This document shows, in pieces, positions 36,742-51,800 of a DNA stretch of 64,000 bases (position 1 is its first letter; every line of letters starts with the position of its first letter). The position numbers were made by a program, and so were the translations under genes. Below the pieces are notes generated by a model. It was given only the letters and a program-made list of their open reading frames with translations. It made no database searches and was not told the DNA's origin. Source of the stretch: Prinia subflava (taxonomy: Eukaryota > Chordata > Aves > Passeriformes > Cisticolidae); contig NC_086251.1 in the NCBI RefSeq assembly GCF_021018805.1, forward strand, positions 15,357,098 through 15,421,097, written 5' to 3'.

Positions 36742-36757
36742 TGTGTGTGTGTGTGTA
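36742..36757. repeat. TG microsatellite
   Basis: About eight TG units in the intron. Nothing else notable. Confidence 0.85.
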
Positions 36758-39403
36758 TAATTATACCTCTCTCTATATGTGTGACTGTGTATGTCCACAG
36801 TATATATTCGTATATGCACAACAGAATAAATGTGCCTTTAGTGAGAAATAATTTATTTTGCCCTTTTTTTGTTTAGTATCAAGTATAATGTGAAACAGGC
36901 TAAAGGGAAAGGAACTGTTTTTTGAGATAAGCAGTAGGAGAATACAAAAAAAGATGTGTACTTAGCTTAAATGATGTCCAGACTTGCTGTGATATTTTCC
37001 AGGCACTAGTGTTTTCCTTTTTGCTAAGATTATAAACAGTTGATTTTTGTTGAGTCTACAAAATAAAAAAGAGCAACAATATTAATACATTTAACTGTTC
37101 CTGAAATATGCATTGGAGTGCTTTGTTTGACTCCTCCTTTGTGTTTTAAAGAGGAACCTTGCTACATCAGGTTTTAACTTCTACAACTGATTAAGGAACC
37201 GTTAGCTTGACAAATAACCATGTGATGAATGGCAGGGGGAAAAATGGTGAATCAAATGGTGAAGTACTTGAATGGATTCACCTTAGGCACTTATGAGGAA
37301 TTTCATCAGTAAAACACGCCAGGGTTATTTCAGGGTCTCTTCTGTTTCTGTTCGATCGATTCTGGGGAGGATGTCTTACACAGACGTGTTCTATAACCAT
37401 GTCTCTGTAACTGGAGGAAAAATCAAGCGTTTCTTCCAGACCCAGCATCCCTGGTGTTGGTGTGTCTGGCAGCTGGTGTAGTGGGGTGTATTTGCCAGTG
37501 TGGGGTTGATGTGGGTGCCTGAGCTCAGCAGGCCCTTGCTAGGCTGACGTGTATCCAGTCCAGATCCTCTTTGGGTGTGAAGATGTGTGGCAAATATGTC
37601 CGAGTGTGGGGACGGAAAGATTGGATGGGTTGACTGGGGTTCAGCAGGAGCACTGAGGGTTTGCCTTGCCAAAGCAAAATGTGTGTGCTTGCTTTCCATC
37701 CATCCCATCTTGAGAGGAATTTGAAGTTATTCATGCCCAGGCTTTTGCTTGTTTGGCTCCTAAGGCCTGCAGCTCATTATGTCTTGGTTTAACAAGGTGT
37801 CATGTGCGTTTGGACTCCAGGAGCCTGTTCTCCATAGCTTTTGGCCACATACCTCCCTGTCTGTTCTGTTACCTGGATGACAGCACTGTGAACTTCCTCC
37901 TGCAAGAAGTTGTTTCTGGAAAAAAGAGGGAATTGAAAAACATGCGATGGATTTTGTGCTTGCTATCAAGAATTATTTTCCTATAAAAATAGAATCAATG
38001 GAAATTTAAGTCTCAGTCTGCTATGACATGGTAGAAAATGACTTGAGTATACTGATAGAGCACTAAGAGGTTGGTTGCAATATCTGAATGTCTGCAGATA
38101 CATAAATAATGTCATATTGGCATATCATGGTCTAGACATATGTTGCCTTCAAATAGGGAAAATACACAATACTGTTTGTTTCAAAATCTCTCTTTTCAAA
38201 AGGCATGTGCCAAGAAGCAGTGTGCTGGGGAATAAGTTCAGTTATAACCAGAGGGCTTTTTTTAAATTTTTTTTTTATTTTATTAGCAGAATTGTTTGTG
38301 AATGAGCAATGGAGATAGTGACCTACAGGGTTGACGAAATGTGGGAATCTGCCTGTCTAGCCAGCACTATAAATAAGTAAGAAAGGCTTTTCAAAGATTT
38401 TTGTCAGTTCAATATACATTATTTTGTTTCAGCAAGTCTCCTTTGCTTCACAGGCTCTGTTCTCTATATGGTGCTATTTATAATCTGGGGTGGAAGAAGA
38501 GTCTCTGGGAGTGGGTGATTCACAGATACAAAATAGGGCCATAAACAATGTTAACACTGTGGCATAATCTGATAAAATCAGAAACTTGGACAAAGAGTGC
38601 AGTGCTGTTCCTCACTAGGGCTGTTGTGTGGCAGCTTTTTCTCCCTTTCCGCTGACCTTCTCTGACTTGCCAGAAATGTCCTCTAGTTTCGTTTTCCTAG
38701 GAGCCCAACACTGAGCTGCTGAAGGTTACCCCAAGAGCTGTGCTCTGGCTCAGCCTTCTGCAGGGAGGCTTCAGGCCTGAGCTGTGCGAAGAGTGTGTGT
38801 CACCGCTGCTTTTCTGGGACGTGGCAGGGGAGTGCCCAAGGACTTTGGTAGCTCAGTGGCTCTCTCCTCTGCACCCTGGCCTGGCTGCAGAGAGATTGTG
38901 TTCATGGCCAAAGGTGGATCAGTGGTCGTATCACAGGCCGTGAGTTGAGGAGATGAGTTATGGATATGTGTTCTCTCACACTGCTCCTTTTGTGGGCTCT
39001 GGCAGAGAAAATGGAGCACTTAAGAAAAACTTTAGCTTGCCTAGGGCTATGCTGAGGGACAGAGGACAGAGCAGACAAGAGCTGTTGGACCACACTGAGG
39101 TGGTATTTTGAGTGTGTGCCTTAACTGTACAGGTAGAGATAGCTTAACTGGCTCCAAGAATAAAATGCGTGCTTCCTTGTGCAAAATGAAACACTGACCA
39201 AGTCCAGGATTTGTTAATGGAAAGAGGGCAAAGTAGGAGGATTGTGAAGAGCGGGGACATAATCGTTGGAGATGTTATTTGAGCTGAACTCTGGGGTACA
39301 GCATCCATTACGTGTGTGTACATTTCCTTGAGGCTGTTACAGTCTGTTGGAAGGGGCTTATTTGTCAAACTTACCAAGTACTGCATTGCAGAGCCCGTCC
39401 TAA

Positions 39404-39814
39404 AACTCAGGGCTCATAAGTGGGCTTGAGTATATCCAAAACCATGGTGTGGACAGCAAATCACGATTTGGGGAGTCACACAGGAGAGAAGTATCTGAAG
39501 ACATGAAGAAAAAGACTGTAGCGCAGGAATTAAAGATTATGGTGTTGGATGGGGATCCCAAAGTACTTCTTACTGAGAAGCCTGTTAGAACAAAATCAGA
39601 AAAACCTTCTGAGCATTCAAGCCACCATAGAAATAAAAAGTACATGGAGTTAATTAAAAAAAAAAAAAAAAAGGAAAAGAAGCTAGGCCAACCAAATAAA
39701 AATACACAGGCAAAAGTGTGCACTTATTGTAGGCAGGAAAATTCTATCTTTTGCTTTCTCCTATTATGGGAGGGGTCATTGTTTCTTTTTCTAGTAAAAG
39801 AATCCTTTTTTTAA
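39404..39814 (+). other. 136-codon lysine-rich ORF of uncertain status
   Basis: The frame is open from just after a TAA at 39401 to a TAA at 39812. It has no ATG near its start; the first Met codons come within the frame. The central part looks protein-like: charged, with 'MKKKTVAQELKIMVLDGDPK' and then a Ser/His/Lys region. An in-frame run of 17 A (39656-39672) then encodes Lys. The last 25 residues are hydrophobic and less protein-like. I cannot name a family. It could be an exon, a decayed retrocopy or chance. No strong acceptor is visible, though 'cattgcag' (39386-39393) and 'aactcag' (39404-39410) are candidates. Confidence 0.2.
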
Positions 39815-42800
39815 AATGTCTGTGGGAAAGGAGAATAGTCTGAATTGAGTCTTTGAGATGTTGTATTACAGAGAGTCACAGAAAATGTACTATGCAAATG
39901 ACTATCTGCCTTATTAGATGCCTCAATAGAGTTCATTGTCTCAATATTGCTATTATTGGAGATGGATGGACACTACGTGATTTTACCATCAAGCTGAAAA
40001 ACTTCAGTGTTACAGTCTCATTGCAAGGGCAATAATAGTGCACTGACTTAAAGGAGAGAATTGAATTAAAGGGAGTGAAAGGTCCATTGCTGCGTCCATT
40101 TTAGTTTGTCTTTTGTAGACTGTGCATCGTTTTAGGGGTCACAAGAGGGGGGTTTGTGCTTCAGGGTCTTGGTTTTCTTCATCTTTCATTGCTAATAAAA
40201 AGAAAGCCTTTTTATGGGGAGGAATCCTCCAGCACCTGCTGTGATTTTGCTTGATTGCAGTTGTAGGAACGCTGGCGTTGTTGGATGGTGGTGGTGCTTT
40301 CTCAGGTGGGGGCTGACCTGTGCCTCCTTGGTGTCCTCATGGAGGAGGAGCATCATCAACTCCTTTGTTCCCTGATGTCAGGAGCTCATCACAGTATTGC
40401 TCTAGTCCTCAGTTGGCTTCGTACCTGCCTGACTGCTCAGTGAGCCTCTCCTGAGCTGTCACTAGAGCCTCACACACTGCCTGGGGCAAAATCTAGAATC
40501 CTGAAAGCTGCTGAAGCCAAAATCTCTGATGTCCAAGTCTGTGCATTGTCAATCACCCTTAAGCCTACTTTTGAGGCCTTGTGTTGAGAAGAATGCTTTC
40601 TTAGATCAGGTGCTTGAAATGACAGCTAACTGATGTTTTGTGGTGTGTGTTTCTTTTCTGGGCATCACTTGGTGTGCTGGTTCTGGCTACGTTACAGTAT
40701 GGGAATTTCCAGATAAAGAGTTGTCCAGAAGTGTGGGTTTGGTGTCTCTGTGGCCCCGTGGCAATAGTGGGGATCCATCATTGAGTGTGGAGCCATACTG
40801 CTGTTGTCCATGGGGTGATGAATCTCTTGAGCATTTTTGGTGGTTCTAAACCTATCATTTGCTTCATTTGTTTCTTGGTGTGGAGGGGGAAACAACTGAG
40901 TTTGTATTGTCTGGTTAATATGTGTGGAAGTTAATGAGTAGCTAGAAGCAGCAGGGGTGAATTGTGCTGTACACAGTAACCTCACTCAGTGTTTGCTTTC
41001 CTTCCCTGACTTTTCAGTTGTGGAAGGGATGAGGAAGGCCTATTACTCATTAAACAAAAATAGTTCTTTACAGCCTCGAGCATTTTCCCCCAGATACCCA
41101 ACTGCCTCCTGTTAGTCCTTGAAAGTAGCACCTGTCATGCCATACTCTGTAATAGGTTTTATACTAACCAGGGATTACAATGCATACACACTTTGTGAGC
41201 CGCATTTCCTCACAAATCTTTATGGAATAAAACCTGAATTGCAGAATAAGGCATGCTTTACTCTTACTGTGTCATTCACCTTGGGTTATGTACTCTAGCT
41301 TTCAGTATTTAACCATTGCTTATTAATGTTTAGTAAACTTTCCTTCCTTTTGGGTATGTGAATATATACTCTTAAGTTCTTCTCCATTTCACTTTCTGCT
41401 TCAGTTTTCCACTTTGGTCTTGTGGGGTTGATTTAATACAAGTGTGTATATAGGAATAAGAAATGAAGGTATTGGCAGCTGTTGTAACCTTTTATGTTTT
41501 TGTACAAGGGTTGGATCCCTCTCAGAAAAATTACATATTCTTGGGTTAAAAATGGCCACTTAGCGTAGTCTGCTGAGTGTTCTTTTGGGGCAGGTTTAAG
41601 CAGGAAATTATCCTAAATTCCTCTAGCACCTAATCCAGCAGACTTGGTCAAGTTGTAAAGCAGCAGCTCTTCTGCTTTTCTTTTTTTGATGGCACATTTC
41701 TACTGCCTGAATATGATGATTACTGAAAGTTTTTTAAAAAGCAAAACCAAACTCCAAATGTGCACCCTTCCTCCTGGAGCTTCTGGCAGCACTTTTACCA
41801 AGTCAGTGTTTCGTTTGCTCTTGTGTTTTCAGTCATGTTGCACGTGGCAGACACAAAACAGGGAAGGAAAAAGTACTGTAGGAAAGAGTAAGATACATCT
41901 GTAAATCCAGAAGTCTTCCTAGATTTCAGGAACTGTACTTAGCCCTGGTAAATATTTTCAACTCATTAAAAGCAGGGGAAAAATCTAATTAACAGTGCAG
42001 CTTTTAAGTTAAAATTCTGGTAATGCTGAGCTCAGTGAATCCAGCTAAATTGTATCTTGCCTTTATCAATAGAGATAATTTAAGGGAATGCTAGAAGATG
42101 GGTTACAGTAGTACAATTTGTTTGGCATGTACAGCAACAGAAATTCTGCTGTTCTCCTGCTGCTCATCAGAAAAGCTCAGTGCACAGGTAGTACATTGTT
42201 TTGCACTGAGCTATCTGTCTAATCTTTCAATGAATATGTGGGATTCTGTGTTGCTTGAATATATTCTGTGATTAGACATAATAGGTTTCATTATATGCAA
42301 AAAGCACACCTTAGTAGTGGTTCTTGCAATTGTTTTGAGTATCCTGGGTTTTATGCAGATTCTCTTTTTCTTGTGTGACTTCTTTATATTATTTTAACTC
42401 ACTGTACTGAAAAAATAAGGAAAATATTCTCATTATCTCAGTAAGGAAAGTATATTACACATTTATGACAGGCTGTGTAGAGTTCAATTACCATTTCATA
42501 AAATGGCACTCAAAGCTGTGGAGAGCTCCTGGGGCATTTTCTCCCACCCTCTTTTTCTGTACATCTCAGAAGGGCTTTAGCCACTTACTTTGTTCTTCCT
42601 CTTGGAGTTTGTATTTTATTTTCAGCATCACCACCTGCCCGAGGGGACAGTTTCTCCCCTTCTAAAGGAAGATGGAAGGTCTGGTTCTCTGTTGAAGCAA
42701 ACTCTTACGCCTTTTGGTTGTTGATGATGGAAAGTGGAGCTGCAGCCTATGACCACTTAACTCTTCTGACATCTCACTTGCCTGTTTCCTTTCTATGCCA

Positions 42801-45800
42801 AAGGAAATGTCAGTGGGTTTTTTTTTTTTTTTTGTGCTGCTGGCTTTGTGTTTCTGCATATTACTTAAATTTTTTTTTTTTTTGCAAGATTGGAGCTTGT
42901 TAGTTCTTAACCTCGGTCCATTGCATTTTAGTAACTTTCTTGAGTCTCTTTGCCAAAGAAGCAGAAGTTTGGAAATAACTTCTGAAACAGGAAGGGGTAA
43001 ATTACCTCACTCTGTCATTTCTATAGTTTTTACCATCCACGTGCAGCACAAAGTGTGATTATCTGGCTGAACCTTTTCTGGACCATGAAGTGTTTATATC
43101 AGGTGGATACTGTGGATTCATCTTTCAGAACACGTGTTGTAGGAGATAGAATTAATGTTTTGCACTGGAGGAAAGGGATAAATCCTTTGCAATTGCCAAC
43201 TGCCTTAAAGGCCCCCTGAATTGCTGTGGTTGGGTTGGAAGGACAATGAGCAGGAGCTGGTTTGGATGAGAGCAGAGCTCTCAATAGAGTGGTGCCCTGG
43301 TTTCTGTTTCTAAGTGTTACTGAAGTGCAAATATGTGTAATTTGCATGAACAGGCAAAATAAGGGGTGCTAAATTTCCTACTTTCTTCAAGTTCTGCTAT
43401 TTCAAGCTGCTGTATTTGTGTTCTCAACTAATATTATTGCACAGAGGAAGGGGAGAACATTTTATTTAAAAACAAGTATTTTGTTGCAGTTCATTTGTGC
43501 AATATTTATAGTAATTACTTGAAGAACACAAGGTACCTTTTCTGTTGTGAATAAACACTGTACTAACCTCTGCTAAGGAGTAGTGCAGGTTGTCTAATGA
43601 ATTGGGTCGGGGCTCCCAACTGGTTCATTCATTTCATTGTTGGTGCTGACTGAAAGATGATTTGTTCCTGCTGTGTCTGAATAATCCCTCTGCAAGTGCC
43701 TTGTGCATCTCACTCATGACAGTGATAAAGTAGCGTGCCTGGAATAGAGAGTGCTTTTGAAAACTGTCTTTCTAAAAGGATGTTCTCAAGTCCAGCCATG
43801 TGCACTGCTAAGGCAGAAGGACCTTAATTTATGTGCTTTTTCTACTGGAGTCACTTGCCTGTCTCATGTCTTTCAACTGGTTCATGCAGGCAAAAGACAG
43901 GAAAGTGAGGGAAGCAGGCAGGGAATGAGTGGATTGCAGAAAAGATGCTTTTGAGATTCCTGGTCAGAAAAGAACATGCCATCATTTTGTAGACCACCGG
44001 TAGAGCTTTCACCAGGAAGAATGATAAGCAAATGATTCTGTTTACTTGTTTTACATAATTGGAATATGACACCTCTGTGAAATGACTGTTGTTGGTGGAA
44101 GGTGAATGTTTTCCTGCCTCAAATGCCATTGAGGTGGGTAAGTGTTAGATCTTTTCCTTTATGTTTGAAAGAGGGTGAGGCCTTACGAAACAGCTGATCC
44201 GATCTATGGCCATCTACTTCCCTGTGCTGACTGACGTGAGCTGCTCCCTTTTACTCTGCTGGCCCGTGTCTGACCTCGTGTTGGGCTGGGTGAGATAGCT
44301 AAATTAGCAGAAAGCTATTCCCATTATTCTGGAAGAAAAGTTCTCTGCCAAATGAGCTGCTTAAACAAATTCACTGTGCAGTCAGGTGGGTGACTGTGCC
44401 TCAGTGAGGGTATTGTGAGGAGAGCAGGAATGGCCACAGCTGGGTAGGGTCAGCCACATTCTGTAGCAGCAGTAGTAAAAGTTGTAATAATTTTATTTTA
44501 GTTTCTTATGCACTGTCATCATCTACCTCTGTAAACCTCAAATCAAATGCCAGTTTCAGAGCTAAATGTGTGAACTGCTTTTTAATAGAGCAAATCCAAG
44601 TCCAGCATGGTGGTAGTGGCAATATGCTGATGGTTGATGAGGTTGTTCCGGCATTCAGTTTCTTCTACAGCTGCAAAGACAAGAAGCTCCTCCAAGCATA
44701 AAAATCAGTTTTCCTTTTTAAAATAATTTCTGAACTTATTTTATTTTCAAGAAAACTGGAAATAATGTGCTGATAATGTTGCACACCTGTGTAGCAAGAG
44801 CAAGTTATTTCCTATCAGCCAAAACAAAACAAACTTACCAGCAGTTTCTGGAGACCTGTCTGCTACAAACCATGGGATATGAGAAAGAAAGTATATGTCT
44901 GTGCCTTGCTGAACCTGAGGTTAGTGACAAAGGTTAATTTCTTAATTATTTAGGAATTAAGAGGAATCCTCTTTTAATAAAAATATGCAGTGTAATATAG
45001 GCACTGCAATCTTGACTTATTCCAATATTTCTGACACTTTTAAGACCAGTTTATCCACACTAATTTGAGTAGTTACTGCTTGCTAATGCCATGTGAAGGC
45101 AAAGCACCTACTTTGCTGAAGCTCTCCTGTAACTTCTCTGATGTGTTCAGTGGGTGCCATTGGGCTTTGCTATTTATTTCAGACCAGAAAATACTCACGT
45201 TAAGGTCCTCTAAAATAGTTTGAATATTTTTGTTAACACATTATCTTTTGGAGTGGATACGGGTGATTATGCTAACACCAATTAAGCTGGGGAATCATTA
45301 ACATTGGGTTGTGATAGATTATCCAGTATCTGAATCATTTCTGAATCAAACTGGCTTTACCTTGAACTGATAACATAGCTAAACCCCAAGGCATTACATA
45401 GATTTTGGGAAGAAACTTGCAGCTGAAGTCAGGCCTTGGTCCCCAGACACGTATAGGTGTGTGATGTGTAGTGTTTCACCTGTGGTGGCTGCAGTGAAGT
45501 ATTTGGTGATTTGCTGCATCTTTGTGCAGTGTAAGGTCTGGTTTTGTGGGGTTTTTTCCTTTAGTTGACCTGTGTCCTGTCTGCTTAGCACAAGCTGGAA
45601 GGACTGGGATCCTTCAGTATCTTCCTATACACTTTCTTTTCTTGTTGCTGTTAGAAATTGCAGACTGGTTACTTAGAGTTCGTGCAGAGGTCAGAACATG
45701 GGAATCTACTGGCAAATATTTTTTCTTCCTCCTCTAGTTTACATTAGGGAATTAATTTTTGTTTCTTAGCTGTTTATTTTAGCCAAAGGCTCTTATCTGT

Positions 45801-48800
45801 TTCCCCAAACACATTTTGTTTCGTTTGAGGCTTAATATTCATATTGTCTGAGACGTTTATTACACTTTTTAACATGAAAGGTGATTTTTAGACTTTTCTT
45901 GTAGTCATGCTGGTAAGGAATTACTTCTGGTTAGAAGATTGAGTCTAAAGCCTATTAGTTTTTACCAGGAAAAGCTCCAAAGCAAGCTGAAGTCCTTTCT
46001 ACAGCTCTGGCAGTTTCAAGCTACTGTTACCAGATGTTTTCACTTGTAAATGTTATGTCCATATGTGTCTCAGTGTTTGTTTTGTGTCTCAGTGAAAATG
46101 GTGATGTGAACATGGATAGAAATACTACAAACTTCATTCAATGTGATTTTTGTGCCTTTGAATTTTTCTTTTTGCCTCCATTGGAACATGACACTTAATA
46201 ACTCTTTCAACAAAAGTGGTAGGGAAAACCACCCTGGGTTTTGGGCCTTGGCTTCATGGGAGATGTTTATAGAGAGGTATTAGGTGAGATGAGCCTGGGG
46301 CTCTTTTTGTGGTGCAGTTTCCTCTCTCACGTTGTTGCAAGTGACTCCTGAGCTGGGACTCATGTTTGGGCTACATTGGTTGGAGGAGTCAGGCAGATGG
46401 GATTCTCCTCAGGATTCGAAAGGTCCTTTGATGAAATTTGCCCTGGTAATTTATTACCTGCTTTACCTGGCAGGGACTGGGCTGGTATCTTGGCTCAGTG
46501 ATGCTTTAAATTCCCACAGTGGGACTTGCCACTTGTCAGGTTGCCTGCATCCTGCACCTGAAAAAGAGCAGCAAAGCAGCAGAGCAGAAGCTTGCAAGGG
46601 GCACTGTGTCCAGGAATGCTGGAGCACCAGGCTCTTTGATGACAGCCACTGCAGGAGTGCTCTGTGCAATCAGCAATGGGAGGAAAGCTTCCCCCTCGTC
46701 TGTAGTCTCCTACAGAGAGAGGGGCTTGCTTCATTCCCACAGAGCAGACCTCAGAATGCAAACTTGATCCTTTTAGAGAGGATCAAAATAATAATCACAG
46801 GTTGGAGTGGGAAGAACAAAGCTGAACAAAAGCTCTTTTCTCCCATTGTCACTTGGCACCTCTTCCTGCTCAAAGTGCTCAGCCAAAGCATTAGTGCTGA
46901 CCTGCTGCAGAGAAGGGCTGTGTACAGTTGTTTATAATATAAGCAGGCTTTTAAAATGGAGTTGTAGGTTACCTGTTTTCAGCTTTTTGATGTGTTGTTG
47001 ACCATATTTCATTTGAGTTTCCTCATGAAAAAAGTAATCAGAGAATAAAATATTCTGTGCCTCAGGCTTTTTAGGCTTCTGAAATAAAAGAGAATTTTAA
47101 GAAAGCAGCAATACCCCCTCCTCTAAATATAGGAAGATGAAATGTTCTGATATAGGCAAGTTTACATGGAAATTTAATGATGAAGTTCAGTTAGTCATAC
47201 AAATGTTTGGATGTTTACCCACAACCAGAGAAGCAAACAGCAAACACATTTGCCAGCTCTGCTGCAGCTCTTTCCTTATCTGACTCTTCCTCTTGTTTGC
47301 TGTTGCCTTGTGGTGCTTTGGGAGGAAAGAGAGGGCTTGGCATTCCTTGGTGTATTTTGGGAATTCTTGTGCTGAAACTACTGGTGTTCTGTTCCATGTC
47401 ATCTCTGTCACCCACCCTCCTTTTTTTTTTCTTTTTTTTCTTCTCCCATCTGTCATTACTGCTCCTTAATTCATATTTATTTTGAAAGTTCTGAGCTCCC
47501 ATCCCCACTCTGCAGCAGAGACAAAGAAAAAAGCAGGAACGTGTGTAATGACCCATGAAATCAATAATCCTAGTAAGCAGTTGGTTGGGAAAATGAGTCA
47601 CATGTCTTTCTTTTGAATGTCTGGGGTGTTTCAGAAAGCAGGCAATAGGAAAAGGTCTGTCAAGACAGCACTTGCTGACACCTGTGTGTGCATCAGAACC
47701 TGAGCAGCTGATCTGAGATCTTTAGAAGCTGCTCTCAGATCTGTTCTTCACTGTCTGTGGGGTTGCAGGAAATACCCCACAATGTGAAATAATTATCCTT
47801 CAGCCTTTTCATTAGTGTAAGTTTTCTTCTGTAGTGTGAAAGTCTTCCTAAAGGTTGTTCAGGGAAGTGCTGCAAGCTCAATAATAGTTTTCAGACTGGT
47901 GTATTGCCTGGCTTCATTGCTGATCTTGGAGCTTGTCAGGGGAAGAAAAAGGAAAATGATATAAGTGCTGCTGCTGATGTTGTTCATTTCCATAACCTGT
48001 CAAGGTATGAAGGCGTATTGATTTGTGGTTGCTGATTAGAGTGAACTAACAAGTTTTAAGTTGTAAGGTCAGAGCAATTAATATATATGAATGTATTTTT
48101 CAGGAGCCTTTTTCATATTCGCAAAGATAAGAAGTTTTACCCGTTTCTGTATCAGCAGCGATAGAAATCTTGCTTAAATAAACTGAAATAAAATACAATG
48201 AGGCCTTTAAAAACAAAGCATGGAAGGAAGGGGCAGCAATTTATTGGCTCATTGTGTTGATGACATGCTAAATACACAACTTGAGAGGGCTTAGCTCAGG
48301 GTCTAGTTCAAAATCTTTTCTTTTGCATGTTGTGGTGTCCCTGAGGAGAAAGAATTCTTATGTCTGGAGACTGTCTTAGTGCGAAGAACCATACTTTATC
48401 TGGTTAAACACTGTTGAAACTGAAAGTTTTTTAAATAGTACTGGGTGATTTTTAACATGATGTTAACTGAAGCTACTTTGCATAAGGGTCTTCATGGCTT
48501 CAGTAAGTGGCTGTGGTCACCAGGCCAGTTAAATATATTTCTGCTTAACACATTTGCTGCTGTGCTTATTTTGAGTAACCTCTCCTTCCTGCACTAGAAT
48601 TGTAATATTTCTTCATGTAATTTCTAACAAGTTATGCTTCTGTAGACAAGGAGATGAGAAGTGCTCCTAAAAGCAGCCCAGTGGAACTGTTAAGTGATTT
48701 CAAATTGCAGATCTGAAGTAATTAATTAAAAAGCAAAGCAAAACAGAAAATACAACCCAGTGAGGTTGAATAGAGTAACAGTGACAATTGTCTGTGAAAT

Positions 48801-51800
48801 CTGCAAATTTAATGTACAAGTCGCTGAGATACAATAATGTAGAAACCGTGGCACCATTTTTAGCAGCCTAAAGACCTTTATATTCAGGAGTGTACAATAA
48901 ATCCTGCATCTTTTTTATTATAGGGAAATATTTTCCTTTCACTATGAGACGTTGCTGTGTTGTATTTCAAATACTTGTGCTCTAAATCTTAATTTGTTAA
49001 ACACAGGCTGCAAAATGTTTCAAAATTGAAAGTCATTTGGTTTAGTGTGTTGCAAAAAGTCACTAAATTAACAGAGCAAATAAAGAGGAAATAGTGTTGA
49101 CAAGTTCCTTTTCCGTACCAAGATTATTAAAAATACTGGCTTGTAGAAAGGTCTGTGAGAAATGGTTATAAAATGCAGCAAGAGAACTTGTGAAGTAAAA
49201 ATCTTCATCTGTCCTCTTGGTTGTTACATGCAGCTGGTCAGGGACTGGATGGAAAACACTTCTACAGTAAGCCCTAAATTATAGGGAAATTAATTGTATT
49301 AAAGATTACACAGCTTTTGGGAAAAGGAAAACAGAAGTAGTACTTGAGTATGACTAAACCCAGGGTCCCAGAATTTCAGGCACATTATTCCTGGTGCAGT
49401 CTTGTATGTGCAACTGGTTCCATTTGAACTTTTAGGGGGTTTTTTGAATCATCAAATAATGTCTAACATTTTCATAGTTTTGTGGGCCGAATACTGGCTG
49501 CCTGCTGTGCCTCATTCCTTCCTCTGTGCAACAGAAACTTTACTAATTCCCATTCATCAGTTTGCTGAAAAACTGCCTGCATGTGTTCAGCACTTCAGTT
49601 ACTGCCTGTGCTCCTTTGGTCCTCAGGCATCCTAAGGGGGATAAAATGTTTCTAGTGAGTAATACTTTCAGGGGGTGTTTTATTTTATTATGGGGTTCCT
49701 TTTCTCCTTGCTCAGAGAGATAATGTGTTGCCAGGTCCCAGTATTGCTACTCTCCAAAGATGTAGCCCCTAGAATTAAAGTCTGTGTGATAGTATGTTAA
49801 GTACTGAAAATGAAGATGGGAGATGCCCTTTGCAGAAGTATTTCAGAAAATGCCAGTTTTACATGGTTCCCACTCTTACTTGCCCGGGAGAAATTGAAAT
49901 TTGCTTTAAGAGCTCCCTCTGTCCCTGCAGCATGGAGCTTTAAGGGAATTTTCGGTCATTTCTGCAGAAGTACACACAGGGAAGGGCTTTGGTACCTAGT
50001 CCAGTCCTGTCATAGAGGCGTATTTTAAGGGATGATCTTTGCAGCAGTGTGAAAAAAGTGCAGACTTCCATATCTTGTAGCACTTGTTGAGACAGTTTGG
50101 CCTACGGGTCATCTTGTGAACATGAGTTAGGATTTATGTCTCCTTTTACCTATAAAAGGAATGATGACTTTTAGAAAAATGCCCTTTTTCTCTGCTGAAT
50201 CCAAGCTTGACTTGGACTCCACTGTGTGAGAATAAAAGCCCCTGGCTGGCCCCCATCCACCCTCCTCTTCACTCTGCCCAGTTCAGAGCTGCTTCTGGCC
50301 AACTTCAAAGAATTCATTTCAAAGGCTTTCGGCAGACACAGAACAGCCAGGCTGAGGTTGGAGTTCCCAGCTTGGGCAGAGTGAGTGGAGGCTCAGCTTC
50401 TTGGGGAGTCTCTTCTCTCTTCCTGTTATTCACTCAAGCCAAATGTGAGCTGCTTTCATGGGGGGCATGGGGGCTGCATTCACCCCTCACTTGGACTGTG
50501 CAGCAAGAGGGGAAAGTGCCTGTGAGAGGTAGATACCTCCAGCTCTGGCAGAAGAAAGGAACTTCAAATTCACCTATGGAGGGAGATTCCATGTTAGTTC
50601 TCTACCTTTCCTGAACACAGGATTGACTTTATAACTGAAGTGCAGGATTTAATCCTGCCCTTAAGGGATCTACTTTTTCTGTTTTAGCAATCGTATTGCA
50701 ACTCTTCTGATTCCTGTTAGTCCATCAAAGATCTGGTTCCTCTTCTTAGCTTCCTGAGATCTTCTCGGCAACTTCCTATAGCTATAATAAAAATGTGTTC
50801 CACGGAAATAGTGAGCCCTGCCTGGAAATTAGTATTCTTTTGTGTTTGGCAGTGTGGGACCTTCTGGGTGTCAAATGTCCAGTTGCATGAGGGACCACTG
50901 CAGCTCCTGCTGGTGCAGTTGCTCTGGAAACCTCAAGCAAGGTGGAGGCTGGGGCAGCCACATCCTTCTTGTGTTGGGCTGAACCCTTCTGCAGCAGGCT
51001 GGTCATGCAGAAAGACATGGATCTTCCTGCCTTAACATCCTGTGTATTGGGTTTTTTCTCCCCTCCAAATCACAGAGCAAGTGTTCTGTTAGCCAGTGTT
51101 CTCGATTAAAAGCTGTCATGGCTTAAGGAGGGGAGCCAAATACCAGTGGGGCTGGGAGAGCTGCCCATGGAAAATAAAACGGGAGCGGGAGAGAGCACCT
51201 GGTACAACATTTTTGTGTGAGATACTCGCTGTTCTTCAGAAGTAGATACAGAAATATGTCAAGTGCAACCCTTATCACCTTCTCCACATCCCATTTTGAA
51301 TATTAATAGTTTTCTTTTAGACAGTAGCCCTGAGATGGTGTGGGGCTTACACTACTCACTTGCCAGACTATGAATTTAAAGCCTTGCTCTTGCTGGCAGG
51401 GGTTAGAACTGTGGGAAAATGCTAAAAGTTATTTTTTTCTCTCCCTATTATTTTAAGGCAACTCTCTGGCATAAGGAAAAGCAAGAGATCCTGCAAAAAA
51501 CAGGGGTCTGCTGCTTGTCAGAACATTAGTCCAGAACCAGTAACAGAAAAAATATCTCAAATACTGATTTTTCTTTTTATTAAATCATACAATTTTTTTT
51601 TTACATAAATAACAAATGTATATATACATAAAATATTTCCCCACACACACTTCTTTCTGCACCAACTGTTTTGAGAGTGGAAATTAGGAAATAAGACTCT
51701 TGATACTGCCAGGCACTGGGTGTTCTTCCAGTTAGAGCTGTGAATGCCTGGAGCTCTCCACCCCAGCCTGGCATGTGCCACTGGCTGGGAGTTGTGTGCT

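Noticed and set aside
46332..46937. 201-codon plus-strand ORF
   Set aside because: No domain, signal peptide or splice context. A frame of this length is expected about once by chance in a 64-kb window of this composition.
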